Assembly (NCBI RefSeq): GCF_001439805.1
Contig: NZ_JYLK01000017.1
Location: 62,001-126,000 of the forward strand
DNA length: 64,000 nt
Reading direction: 5' to 3'
From: Pseudomonas trivialis
Lineage (GTDB): Bacteria > Pseudomonadota > Gammaproteobacteria > Pseudomonadales > Pseudomonadaceae
In this document: positions 7,905 to 15,990 of the stretch, piece after piece
Layout of the letters: each line of letters starts with the position of its first letter
Position numbering within the stretch: the first letter of the stretch is position 1
Notes under the pieces: model-generated
The model's input: only the letters and a program-made list of their open reading frames with translations
Databases searched by the model: none
What the model was told of the DNA's origin: nothing
Position numbers and translations under genes: made by a program

Positions 7905-8877
7905 AGTGAACGTGGCGACAACAACAGGCAAGGCAGAACGGGTTCGCGAGCTGATGCGCACCGTCGGCATGTTGCCGGTGCTGGTCCTGCTGCTGGTGGG
8001 CTTTGCCCTGGCCAGCGAAAACTTTCTGACCCTGCAGAACCTCTCGATCATCACCCAGCAGGCCTCGGTCAACGTGGTGCTGGCGGCGGGCATGACCTTT
8101 GTGATCCTCACGGCGGGCATCGACCTGTCGGTGGGCGCGATCCTCGCGGCGTCCGCCGTAGTGGCCTTGCAGGCGTCGATGTCGCCGCAGTTCGGCATGT
8201 TCGGCATCGCGGCGGGCGTAGGCTTTGGCCTGTTGCTGGGCCTGGTCAACGGCGGGTTGATCGCCTTCATGCGCCTGCCGCCGTTTATCGTCACCCTCGG
8301 CGCGCTCACCGCCATGCGTGGCCTGGCGCGCCTGCTGGCAGATGACAAGACCGTGTTCAACCCCGACCTGCCGTTCGCGTTTATCGGCAACGATTCGATC
8401 CTCGGCGTGCCCTGGCTGGTGGTGATCGCCGTCGCGGTGGTCGCGCTGTCGTGGTTCATCCTGCGCCGTACGGTGATGGGTGTGCAGATCTATTCGGTGG
8501 GCGGCAACCCGGAAGCGGCGCGGCTGTCGGGGATCAAGGTGTGGAAGGTGCTGCTGTTCGTCTACGCCATGTCCGGCGCGCTGGCCGGGCTCGGCGCGGT
8601 GATGAGCGCCTCGCGCCTGTTTGCCGCCAACGGCCTGCAACTGGGGCAATCCTATGAACTGGATGCGATTGCCGCGGTGATCCTCGGCGGCACCAGTTTT
8701 ACCGGCGGCGTCGGCACCATCGGCGGCACCCTGATCGGCGCGCTGATCATTGCGGTGTTGACCAACGGTTTGGTATTGCTGGGCGTCTCGGATATCTGGC
8801 AGTACATCATCAAGGGCATCGTGATCATCGGCGCGGTCGCGCTGGACCGTTATCGCCAATCCGGTGCGCGCACCTGA
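7897..8877 (+). CDS. Sugar ABC transporter permease (RbsC-type)
   Basis: 326 residues starting at the ATG overlapping the ATPase stop by 8 bp. The hydrophobic protein has about eight to ten membrane segments, beginning with VGMLPVLVLLLVGFALA. It carries the family hallmarks VLAAGMTFVILTAGIDLSVG and the cytoplasmic coupling region YSVGGNPEAARLSGI, near residues 200-215. It forms the membrane channel of a monosaccharide (ribose/xylose-class) importer with the flanking ATPase and binding protein. The sequence is full length and shows no defect, in contrast to its ATPase. Confidence 0.92.
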   Translation: MAEVNVATTTGKAERVRELMRTVGMLPVLVLLLVGFALASENFLTLQNLSIITQQASVNVVLAAGMTFVILTAGIDLSVGAILAASAVVALQASMSPQFGMFGIAAGVGFGLLLGLVNGGLIAFMRLPPFIVTLGALTAMRGLARLLADDKTVFNPDLPFAFIGNDSILGVPWLVVIAVAVVALSWFILRRTVMGVQIYSVGGNPEAARLSGIKVWKVLLFVYAMSGALAGLGAVMSASRLFAANGLQLGQSYELDAIAAVILGGTSFTGGVGTIGGTLIGALIIAVLTNGLVLLGVSDIWQYIIKGIVIIGAVALDRYRQSGART

Positions 8878-8911
8878 GTTTCCTCACACAACAATCACAA
8901 GAGAGACCCGT

Positions 8912-9844
8912 ATGAACCTCAAACGCCTGTTCCCCGTTATGGCCCTGGCTGCCCTGATGTCCCAAGCCGTCGAAGCCCGTGAGCTCAAAGCACTCGGCAT
9001 CAGCATGGGCTCGCTGGGCAACCCGTATTTCGTGACCCTGGCCGATGGCGCCACCGCGCGGGCCAAGGCGCTCAACCCCAACGTCAAGGTCACCTCGGTG
9101 TCAGCTGACTATGACCTGAGCAAGCAGTTTTCGCAGATCGACAACTTCATTTCGTCCAAGGTCGACCTGATCCTGATCAACGCCGTCGACCCGTCCGCCA
9201 TGGCCTCGGCGATCAAGAAAGCGCGTGACGCCGGCATCGTCGTGGTGGCAGTGGACGTGGACGCCAAGGGCGTGAACGCCACGGTGCAGACCGACAACGT
9301 CGAAGCCGGCAAGCTGGCCTGCCAGTTCCTGGTGGACAAGCTCGGCGGCAAGGGCAACGTGATCATCCAGAACGGTCCGCAGGTCACCGCCGTGACCGAC
9401 CGTGTCAAAGGCTGCAAAGCCGCACTGGCCAGCGCGCCGGACATGAAAGTGCTGTCCGACGACCAGGACGGCAAGGGCTCGCGTGAAGGTGGGCTGAACG
9501 CGATGCAGGGCTACCTCACGCGCTTCCCGAAAATCGACGGCCTGTTCGCGATCAACGACCCGCAAGCCATCGGCAGCGACCTGGCGGCCAAACAGCTCAA
9601 GCGCAGCGGCATCGTGATTACCTCGGTGGACGGCGCGCCGGATATCGAGAACGCCCTGAAGACCGACACCCAGATCCAGGCGTCTGCCAGCCAGGACCCA
9701 TGGGCCATGGCGCAAACCGCTGTGAACGTGGGCAATGACCTGCTCAACGACAAGGCCCCGGCCGAAGCGATCATCCAGCTCACGCCCAAACTGATCACCC
9801 GGGACAATGTCGCCAGCTACAGCGGCTGGTCGAGCCAACGTTGA
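8912..9844 (+). CDS. Periplasmic sugar-binding protein (RbsB-type)
   Basis: 310 residues. The ATG at 8912 has GAGAGA about 6 bases upstream. A classical signal peptide (MNLKRLFPVMALAALMSQAVEA, cut near residue 22) is followed by a type I periplasmic-binding fold: GISMGSLGNPYF, LILINAVDPSAM, GIVVVAVDVDA and ITSVDGAPD. It captures the sugar for the RbsC-type permease. The exact sugar cannot be read from sequence; the linked xylulokinase-type kinase suggests a pentose or pentulose. Confidence 0.92.
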   Translation: MNLKRLFPVMALAALMSQAVEARELKALGISMGSLGNPYFVTLADGATARAKALNPNVKVTSVSADYDLSKQFSQIDNFISSKVDLILINAVDPSAMASAIKKARDAGIVVVAVDVDAKGVNATVQTDNVEAGKLACQFLVDKLGGKGNVIIQNGPQVTAVTDRVKGCKAALASAPDMKVLSDDQDGKGSREGGLNAMQGYLTRFPKIDGLFAINDPQAIGSDLAAKQLKRSGIVITSVDGAPDIENALKTDTQIQASASQDPWAMAQTAVNVGNDLLNDKAPAEAIIQLTPKLITRDNVASYSGWSSQR

Positions 9845-9865
9845 TGGGCTGAGGGGAGTCGCGCC

Positions 9866-10858
9866 GTGGTCACCATGGATGACGTCGCAAGCAGGGCGGG
9901 CGTGTCGACCTCGACCGTGTCCCATGTGCTCAACGGCACCCGCAAGGTCAGCCCGGCCACGGTGCTGGCGGTGCAGCAGGCGATCCAGGCGTTGGGGTAC
10001 ATCCCCAACACCCTGGCGCGCTCGCTCGCGCGGTCGAGCACCAGCACCATCGGCGTGGCGATTTCGGCGCTGTCCAACCATTACTTCAGCGAAACGGTGC
10101 ACGCGATTGAAACCGAGTGCGCCAAGCACGGCTTCATGATGCTGTTCGTCGACACCCACGACGATCCTGAGCAGGAGCTGCGGGTGATCACAGCGCTGCA
10201 CCATCGGCGGGTCGACGGCATTGTGCTGGCGCCGTCGAACGGCTCGATGGCCCTGGAATACCTGCGCGCCAACCGGATTCCGGCGGTGCTGGTGGACCGC
10301 ATGATGAGCGGTCAGTTTGACCAGATCGGCGTGGAGAACACCCAGGCCACCCAGGGGCTGATTGCCCACCTGATCGAACACGGCCACCGTCGCATCGGCT
10401 TTATCGCCGGGCGTCCGGGCTTCAGCACCACCGAGGAACGTGTCGAAGGCTACAAGGCGGCGTTACAGGCGGCGGGGTTGCCGTTTGATCCGCAATTGCT
10501 GGTCAACGGCGGCTCGAACACCGAGCCGGCGCGACTGGCGACCGTGCAACTGTTGGCCCTGGATTCACCGCCCACGGCGATCATGACCGGCAATAACCTG
10601 ATGACCCTGGGCGCCATGCATGCCCTGCGTGACGCCGGGCTGGACGTGCCGGCGCAGATGGCGCTGGTGGGGTTCGACGATTTTGACTGGGCGGATTTTT
10701 TCGTGCCGCGCCTGACGTTGATCGCCCAGCCGGTGCAGGCGCTGGGCATGCGCGCGGTCAACCTGTTGCTGCAACGCATGGCCACGCCAGGTGCGCCGGC
10801 GCAAAGCGTGCGCCTGACGCCGAGCCTGCAGGTGCGCAACTCATGTGGCTGTCATTGA
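9866..10858 (+). CDS. LacI-family transcriptional repressor
   Basis: 330 residues, GTG start preceded by GAGGGGAG. An N-terminal helix-turn-helix (VTMDDVASRAGVSTSTVSHVLNG) and hinge (GYIPNTLARSLA) lead into a sugar-binding-protein-like effector domain (ADQ-type core: LVDRMMSGQFDQIGVENTQA, FIAGRPG, TAIMTGNNL, LVGFDDFDW). It is encoded inside the operon it presumably controls, through the palindrome at 6553-6568, so it would be autoregulated. The effector is probably the transported sugar or its phosphate. Confidence 0.92.
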   Translation: MVTMDDVASRAGVSTSTVSHVLNGTRKVSPATVLAVQQAIQALGYIPNTLARSLARSSTSTIGVAISALSNHYFSETVHAIETECAKHGFMMLFVDTHDDPEQELRVITALHHRRVDGIVLAPSNGSMALEYLRANRIPAVLVDRMMSGQFDQIGVENTQATQGLIAHLIEHGHRRIGFIAGRPGFSTTEERVEGYKAALQAAGLPFDPQLLVNGGSNTEPARLATVQLLALDSPPTAIMTGNNLMTLGAMHALRDAGLDVPAQMALVGFDDFDWADFFVPRLTLIAQPVQALGMRAVNLLLQRMATPGAPAQSVRLTPSLQVRNSCGCH

Positions 10859-10874
10859 TTGGAATCACACGCGT

Positions 10875-12365
10875 ATGAGCAGTCCTGTTTCTCTCGGTAT
10901 TGACCTGGGTACATCGGAACTCAAAGCCATCCTCATGGATGCCTTGGGCAACGTGCTGGCTCAAACGGGCGTGCGCTTGAGCGTGTCGCGGCGTCATAGC
11001 GGCTGGTCCGAGCAGGCTCCGGAAGACTGGTGGCAGGCCTGCTTGCAGGCGCTGGGCAGCCTGCGTACCCATGAGGCCTTCGGCCGGGTGGTCTGTATCG
11101 GCCTGTCGGGGCAGATGCACGGAGCGGTATTGCTCGGTGACGACAACCGTGTGTTGTACCCGGCGATCCTGTGGGACGACTCACGCGCCGTGGCCGAGGC
11201 CGAGCAACTGGGCGCAGGCTTTGCCGACATCACCGGCAGCCTGCCGATGGCCGGGCTCACCGCGCCGAAACTGCTGTGGCTGCAACGCCACGAACCCGAG
11301 GTGTTCCAGGCGATTGATTGCGTGCTGTCGCCCAAGGATTACCTGCGCCTGCGCCTCTGTGGCGAGCGCATCAGCGAGATGTCGGACGCCGCCGGCACCC
11401 TGTGGCTGGACGTGGCGCAGCGCGAATGGTTCAGCCCCATGCTGCACGCCACGGGCCTTGAGCCTGGGCAAATGCCGAAGCTGGTGGAGGGGGGCGCGGC
11501 GAGTGCTCTATTGACGGCGCAAGGGCTGGGCTTGTCCGCCAGCGTGGTGATCGCCGGCGGCGGTGGCGACAATCCTGTCGCGGCAGTGGGCATCGGTGCG
11601 ATCAACGCCGGTGACGGCTTCATCACCCTGGGCACCAGCGCGGCGATCGTCGCCATCACCGACCACGCCGCCGGCAACCCGGCCAGCGCCGTGCACAGCT
11701 TTTGCCATGCGCTGCCCGAGCGCTGGTACACCATGGGCGCCATGCTCGCGGGGGCCAGTTGTTTGCGCTGGGTCACACGGCTCACGGGCACTGCGGATGA
11801 GCAGACGCTGCTGGATCTGGTGCAGGCGCACCTGCCCATTGCAGAAAGCGTGCCGCTGAGCACACCGTTATTCCTGCCGTATCTCGCCGGCGAACGCACC
11901 CCCCATAACGACCCGCTGCTGCGCGGTGGTTTCATGGGCCTGGGGCATGACTGCACGCCGGCCATGCTTGGCTACGCAGTGATGGAAGGTGTGGGCTTCG
12001 GCTTGCTCGACGCCTGGCGCGCGGTGCAATCGAGCGGTGCCGAGGTCAGCGCCTTTGCCCTGGTCGGCGGTGGCGCCCGCAGCGAATATTGGGCGCAGTT
12101 GCTGGCCAACATCCTCCAGCGTGAAGTGTTCACCCTGCACGGCAGCGAACTGAGCGCCTGCATCGGCGCGGCAAAGCTGGGGTTCCTCGCGATGGGGCAG
12201 GGCGCTGATTTGCTGGCGGCGGGAATGCCGGTCAAGGCGCGCTACTTACCTGACCCGGCACAACAACCGGTGCTTGAAGCGCGCTATGCCAAATTTCAGG
12301 GCCTGCTGGCCGCAGCGAAATCTGTCGCAAGCGGGCTTCCTGTGATGAGTGGGCTTGTGTGGTGA
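10875..12365 (+). CDS. xylB: FGGY carbohydrate kinase, xylulokinase type
   Basis: 496 residues starting at ATG 10875. The N-terminal ATPase lobe begins SLGIDLGTSELKAILMD, with GQMHGAVLL near residue 80. The C-terminal lobe has LPYLAGERTPHNDP near residue 340 and LVGGGARSEYWAQLLANI near residue 400, all as in XylB. It phosphorylates a ketopentose, probably D-xylulose, entering through the linked ABC importer; no isomerase gene is in the operon. The last 13 or so codons (SVASGLPVMSGLVW) are written in REP-head repeat DNA, so the native C-terminus has been replaced. The substrate call is by family resemblance. Confidence 0.85.
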   Translation: MSSPVSLGIDLGTSELKAILMDALGNVLAQTGVRLSVSRRHSGWSEQAPEDWWQACLQALGSLRTHEAFGRVVCIGLSGQMHGAVLLGDDNRVLYPAILWDDSRAVAEAEQLGAGFADITGSLPMAGLTAPKLLWLQRHEPEVFQAIDCVLSPKDYLRLRLCGERISEMSDAAGTLWLDVAQREWFSPMLHATGLEPGQMPKLVEGGAASALLTAQGLGLSASVVIAGGGGDNPVAAVGIGAINAGDGFITLGTSAAIVAITDHAAGNPASAVHSFCHALPERWYTMGAMLAGASCLRWVTRLTGTADEQTLLDLVQAHLPIAESVPLSTPLFLPYLAGERTPHNDPLLRGGFMGLGHDCTPAMLGYAVMEGVGFGLLDAWRAVQSSGAEVSAFALVGGGARSEYWAQLLANILQREVFTLHGSELSACIGAAKLGFLAMGQGADLLAAGMPVKARYLPDPAQQPVLEARYAKFQGLLAAAKSVASGLPVMSGLVW

Positions 12366-12394
12366 GCAGGTTTTTTTGGGTGAGAGGGCGTCCT
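12323..12394. repeat. Degenerate REP-head repeats at the xylB end
   Basis: Imperfect copies of an 18-bp unit, TGTGGCGAGCGGGCTTCC, begin at 12323, 12341 and 12358 and lead into the REPIN at 12395. The first two are inside the xylB coding end, and its TGA stop falls in the third unit. Confidence 0.65.
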
Positions 12395-12528
12395 GTGGCG
12401 AGCGGGCTTGCCCCGCGTTGGGCTGCGCAGCAGCCCCAATAAAAAAAACACCGCGGTCTGCCTGACAGATCGCGGTGTCTGGTTTGGGGCCGCTACGCGC
12501 CCCAACGCGGGGCAAGCCCGCTCGCCAC
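12395..12528. repeat. REPIN (two inverted REP sequences)
   Basis: Begins GTGGCGAGCGGGCTTGCC and ends with its reverse complement GGCAAGCCCGCTCGCCAC. Between the two REP units is a smaller inverted segment built on ACACCGCG / CGCGGTGT. The whole 134-bp element is nearly the reverse complement of the element at 13148-13278 on the other side of the RAYT gene. REPINs are non-autonomous elements moved by RAYT enzymes. Confidence 0.9.
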
Positions 12529-12554
12529 AGAGATATCTGCCCCCGATGTCACAA

Positions 12555-13007
12555 CTAGGCAGCATCCCATAACGAATAATCGCCAATATGCTCAACCAGC
12601 CCCGCCCGTAAAGGGTTGGCAATGATGTAGCGCGCCATTTTGCGGATATCTTCCTCGGCTCTTACTGCTCTATCGTGGTAACCACGTTGCCAGAACCGTT
12701 CCCGGCTGCAGCGGGCCCGATTAATGCTCAAGGTGCTGCGAGACTTCGTCGCTCGCATCACCTCGGCAAGCGTTGAGTCGTTGAGGTTGAACAGCCAGTG
12801 AAAGTGATCCGGCATGACCACCCACGCCAACGAATTAACGCGGCCCGTTTCATGGGCTCTTTTGAATTCGGTAACCAATAACCGGCCCAACCGAAAGTCC
12901 CGAAACAGAGGCAGGCGCTGATGCACCACTGCGGTGACAAGATAAGCACGTCCGGACTCCGAGTAGCGACCGCGACGCAGCAGGTGTGAGTTTGGTTGAA
13001 GAGACAA
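12555..13007 (-). CDS. RAYT: REP-associated tyrosine transposase
   Basis: 150 residues, of normal length for Pseudomonas RAYTs. The TTG start at 13007 is chosen because AGGAG lies 7 bases upstream (13015-13019); longer in-frame starts run into REPIN DNA. The protein begins SLQPNSHLLRRGRYSESGRAYL. It has the HUH-type motif VMPDHFHWLF, the conserved WQRGYHDRAVR and the C-terminal MARYIIANPLRAGLVE containing the candidate catalytic Tyr. It is a single-strand nuclease that cuts and moves REP hairpins. It is intact and flanked by inverted REPINs, so it is potentially active. Confidence 0.92.
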   Translation of the reverse strand: MSLQPNSHLLRRGRYSESGRAYLVTAVVHQRLPLFRDFRLGRLLVTEFKRAHETGRVNSLAWVVMPDHFHWLFNLNDSTLAEVMRATKSRSTLSINRARCSRERFWQRGYHDRAVRAEEDIRKMARYIIANPLRAGLVEHIGDYSLWDAA

Positions 13008-13110
13008 TCCGTTGCTCCTTGCATGGATAAGAAACCTCCACGCTAGCAGCGCATTCGAAGCGGCGACGTTGACTACCGTGTCCCTATATTTCAACCAACA
13101 CCCAAACCCT

Positions 13111-13146
13111 TGTGGTGAGCGGGCTTCCTGTGGTGAGAGGGCTTCC
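13111..13146. repeat. Two tandem 18-bp REP-head units
   Basis: TGTGGTGAGCGGGCTTCC followed at once by TGTGGTGAGAGGGCTTCC, then by the start of the REPIN. The units copy the REP head without its hairpin. Confidence 0.75.
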
Positions 13147-13147
13147 T

Positions 13148-13278
13148 GTGGCGAGCGGGCTTGCCCCGCGTTGGGGCGCGAAGCGGCCCTAAACCAGACA
13201 CCGCGATCTATCAGGCAGACCGCGGTGTTTTTATTGGGGCTGCTGCGCAGCCCAACGCGGGGCAAGCCCGCTCGCCAC
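13148..13278. repeat. REPIN, inverted copy of the element at 12395-12528
   Basis: A 131-bp element with the same terminal REP heads and the same internal ACACCGCG / CGCGGTGT stem, in opposite orientation to the left copy. Together the two form long inverted repeats around the RAYT gene. The copies differ by a handful of substitutions and A/T-run length changes. Confidence 0.9.
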
Positions 13279-13279
13279 A

Positions 13280-13332
13280 ACAAGCCCGCTCACCACAGGA
13301 AACGCGCTAGCCACAGGAAGCCCTCTCACCAC
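13280..13332. repeat. Inverted tandem REP-head units
   Basis: Three units in reverse orientation (for example CAGGAAGCCCTCTCACCA) at 18-bp spacing follow the right REPIN, mirroring those on the other side. Confidence 0.65.
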
Positions 13333-13357
13333 AAGAGCCCCCGCGCTAGCGTTTTGG

Positions 13358-15337
13358 CTAGTGAGTACCCTGATAGATAAGATTTTCCGGATTGAAATGC
13401 TCCACCACGCTGCCCGGTTGCGGCAACCCCAGGATATGCCCCTTGATCTTGCCCACCACATGCATTTCGCAGGGCTTGCAGTCGAACTTCAGGGTCAGCA
13501 CTTCATCGCCATGGATCAACTGCATCGGCGCTACCTTGGTCTTAACGCCTGTCACGCCCTTGGCCTGTTTGGGGCACAGGTTGAACGAGAAGCGCAGGCA
13601 GTGCTTGGTGATCATCACCGGCACTTCGCCGGTTTCTTCGTGGGCTTCGAAGGCGGCGTCGATCAGCTTCACCCCGTGACGGTGATAGAAATCACGGGCC
13701 TTCTGGTTGTAGACGTTGGCCAGGAACGACAGATGCGCGTCCGGGTACACCGGCGGCGGTGTGGTCTCGGCCTTGCGCCCGCCACGAGGGTGGGCGGCAA
13801 CCCGGGCCGCGGTGAGGGCTTCGATCACTTCGCGGCGCAGAGTCTTGAGCTGCGAGTTGGGGATGAAGAACGCCTGCGGTGCATCCAGCGCGATATCGGT
13901 GGCGTGGTACTCCGTGGTACCGAGCTGGCCGAGCAGGTCACGCAAGGTGTCCAGCGCCTGTTCCGGCTTGTTGGCCATGCCAAACGGGCCGGGCAGGGTG
14001 AGGCTGGCGATGATGCCTTCTTCGCTGGTGGCGGTGACTTCAAGCTGCTCTTCGCGCAGGCGCGCCACCCAGGCCAGGCCGATGCGGCGTTCGGCCGAGG
14101 TCTTGAGCAGGGCCTGTTGCCAGTTGTGGTCCAGGTTGCGGTTCAGCGGGTGGTGCGGGCGCAGTTGATGCAGGCCGGCGGGCATTTCGTTCGGCTCGAC
14201 GCGGTAGCGGTAGCGCTTCTGCCCGTCTTCCTCGAACTCCCCCTTGGGCTCGGCGATGTTGGCGCGAAAGCCCACCACCTCACGCTTGACCAGTACATTG
14301 AGCCCGTCGCCGTTGGACAGCGGTTCATGGGTCACCACCTGCAAGTCGCGCTTGCCGGCCTTTTCCACGGTGCCTACCGGCAGGCCGGTGAAGGTCGGGG
14401 TGTCGAAGGCGCCGATGTCGATCTTGCGGTCGCTGACAAAGTAATCGGTGCTGCCCCGATGAAAAGTCTTTTCCGGATCCGGCAGGAAGAAATGCGCCGT
14501 ACGCCCGCTGGAAGCGCGCGCCAGGTCGGTGCGGTCTTCGAGCACATCGTCCAGACGCTGGCGGTAATAGGCGGTGATGTTCTTCACATAGCCCATGTCC
14601 TTGTAGCGGCCTTCGATCTTGAACGAGCGCACGCCGGCTTCGACCAGGGCGCGGATGTTGGCGCTCTGGTTGTTGTCCTTCATCGACAGCAGGTGCTTTT
14701 CAAAGGCTACGACGCGGCCCTGGTCGTCCTTCAAGGTGTACGGCAGGCGGCAGGCCTGGGAGCAGTCGCCACGGTTGGCGCTACGGCCGTTCTGCGCGTG
14801 GGAGATATTGCACTGCCCGGAGAACGCCACGCACAGGGCGCCGTGGATGAAGAACTCGACGGCCGCCTCGGTCTCGTCGGCAATTGCGCGAATTTCCTGC
14901 AGGTTCAGCTCGCGGGCCAGTACCAGCTGCGAGAAACCGGCCTGATCGAGAAATTTGGCGCGGGCCAGGGTGCGGATATCGGTCTGGGTGCTGGCGTGCA
15001 GCTCGATGGGCGGGATATCCAGCTCCATCACGCCCAGGTCCTGCACGATCAACGCGTCGACGCCGGCGTCGTAGAGCTGATGGATCAGCTTGCGCGCGGG
15101 CTCCAGTTCATTGTCATGCAGGATGGTGTTGATCGTGGTGAAGACGCGCGCGTGGTAACGATGGGCGAATTCCACCAATTGAGCGATATCGCTCACCTCG
15201 TTACAGGCGTTATGGCGGGCGCCGAAGCTTGGCCCGCCGATATAGATGGCGTCGGCGCCATGCAGGATGGCCTCGCGCGCGATGGCGACATCGCGGGCCG
15301 GGCTGAGCAATTCAAGGTGATGCTTGGGCAAGGACAT
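13358..15337 (-). CDS. rlhA: RlhA-type U32 family protein, 23S rRNA C2501 hydroxylation
   Basis: 659 residues from the ATG at 15337 (MSLPKHHLELLSPARD); an upstream extension to 15403 is not supported. The sequence follows E. coli RlhA (YdcP, about 653 residues) closely: HGADAIYIGGPSFGARHNA, ELHASTQTDIRT, FFIHGALCVAFSGQC, RGDCSQACRLPY and RSFKIEGRYKDMGY. The Cys of GALC, GQC, GDC and QAC are candidates for the Fe-S cluster of this family. The enzyme is required for 5-hydroxycytidine formation in 23S rRNA. It stands alone on the minus strand just after the REPIN region. Confidence 0.92.
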   Translation of the reverse strand: MSLPKHHLELLSPARDVAIAREAILHGADAIYIGGPSFGARHNACNEVSDIAQLVEFAHRYHARVFTTINTILHDNELEPARKLIHQLYDAGVDALIVQDLGVMELDIPPIELHASTQTDIRTLARAKFLDQAGFSQLVLARELNLQEIRAIADETEAAVEFFIHGALCVAFSGQCNISHAQNGRSANRGDCSQACRLPYTLKDDQGRVVAFEKHLLSMKDNNQSANIRALVEAGVRSFKIEGRYKDMGYVKNITAYYRQRLDDVLEDRTDLARASSGRTAHFFLPDPEKTFHRGSTDYFVSDRKIDIGAFDTPTFTGLPVGTVEKAGKRDLQVVTHEPLSNGDGLNVLVKREVVGFRANIAEPKGEFEEDGQKRYRYRVEPNEMPAGLHQLRPHHPLNRNLDHNWQQALLKTSAERRIGLAWVARLREEQLEVTATSEEGIIASLTLPGPFGMANKPEQALDTLRDLLGQLGTTEYHATDIALDAPQAFFIPNSQLKTLRREVIEALTAARVAAHPRGGRKAETTPPPVYPDAHLSFLANVYNQKARDFYHRHGVKLIDAAFEAHEETGEVPVMITKHCLRFSFNLCPKQAKGVTGVKTKVAPMQLIHGDEVLTLKFDCKPCEMHVVGKIKGHILGLPQPGSVVEHFNPENLIYQGTH

Positions 15338-15417
15338 AGTTTTTTTAGTCAGGCTTGTCACGGTTGAGGCGCGCATTGTAGCCGTGAAATGCCTGACCGG
15401 CATCTACCGCAGGGCTG

Positions 15418-15798
15418 TCAGGCCTTGGCGGCCATTGCGGTGACTTCCACGCGCATGCCTTTGACGGCCAGTTCAGCCACGCCGACCGCCGCCCGCACCG
15501 GCCATGGCTTGGCAAAAAAGCGCGTGTACACCGCGTTGAAAGCGGCGCGGTCGGCCATGTCGGTGAGGTAGATGGTCATGTGCATCACCCGGTCCATCGA
15601 GCTGCCGGCCTTTTCCAGCGCGACTTTCAGCGCTTGCAGCGTGCATTCGCTTTGCAGGGTGATGTCGCCCAGTTCCAGGCTGCCATCGGCGTGGGTCGGG
15701 ATCTGGGTGGACACCAGGATGCCGTTGAAGCCGATAACGTCCGAGGAAATCGAGTCTTCGTCGGGATCAGGAGTGAAGGACAGGTCGTGATTGGCCAT
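15418..15798 (-). CDS. RidA-family protein
   Basis: 126 residues from ATG 15798 with AGGCG upstream. It begins MANHDLSFTPDPDED and carries the family pattern SECTLQALKVALEKAGSSMDRVMHMTIYLTDM, with a C-terminal PVRAAVGVAELAVKGMRVEV. In RidA proper an Arg at the RxxVxV-like stretch near the C-terminus binds the imine/enamine substrate; here PVRAAVGV supplies an Arg. It is probably a cytosolic deaminase of reactive enamines, but many paralogues have other or unknown roles. It is separated from rlhA by 80 bp on the same strand. Confidence 0.88.
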   Translation of the reverse strand: MANHDLSFTPDPDEDSISSDVIGFNGILVSTQIPTHADGSLELGDITLQSECTLQALKVALEKAGSSMDRVMHMTIYLTDMADRAAFNAVYTRFFAKPWPVRAAVGVAELAVKGMRVEVTAMAAKA

Positions 15799-15990
15799 GG
15801 GCGCCTCTTGTTGGCAAAAAAACAGAGGCGCCATGGTCCCTGAAAAGCCGCGCCGGGGCAAACCTGCGCAACCGGCCCGCGAGCGGATTTTGACGTCAAT
15901 AAATAAACATTTTTGCCGCTTAAAGTCCCGTATTCCGAGGCCGATAGGAGTTCTGATACAACCGAATTATCCGCGCGCAGAGGGCACGTC

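Noticed and set aside
6633..8459. 608-codon minus-strand frame opposite the sugar transporter genes
   Set aside because: His/Gln/Ala/Val-rich translation typical of the antisense of high-GC coding DNA; the plus strand encodes clear ABC proteins.
12370..13340. Possible CRISPR array suggested by repeated short units
   Set aside because: The repeats are 18-bp REP heads and REPIN hairpins in both orientations without spacers; REP biology explains them fully.
13361..15367. 668-codon plus-strand frame opposite rlhA
   Set aside because: Shadow of a gene that matches RlhA along its full length.
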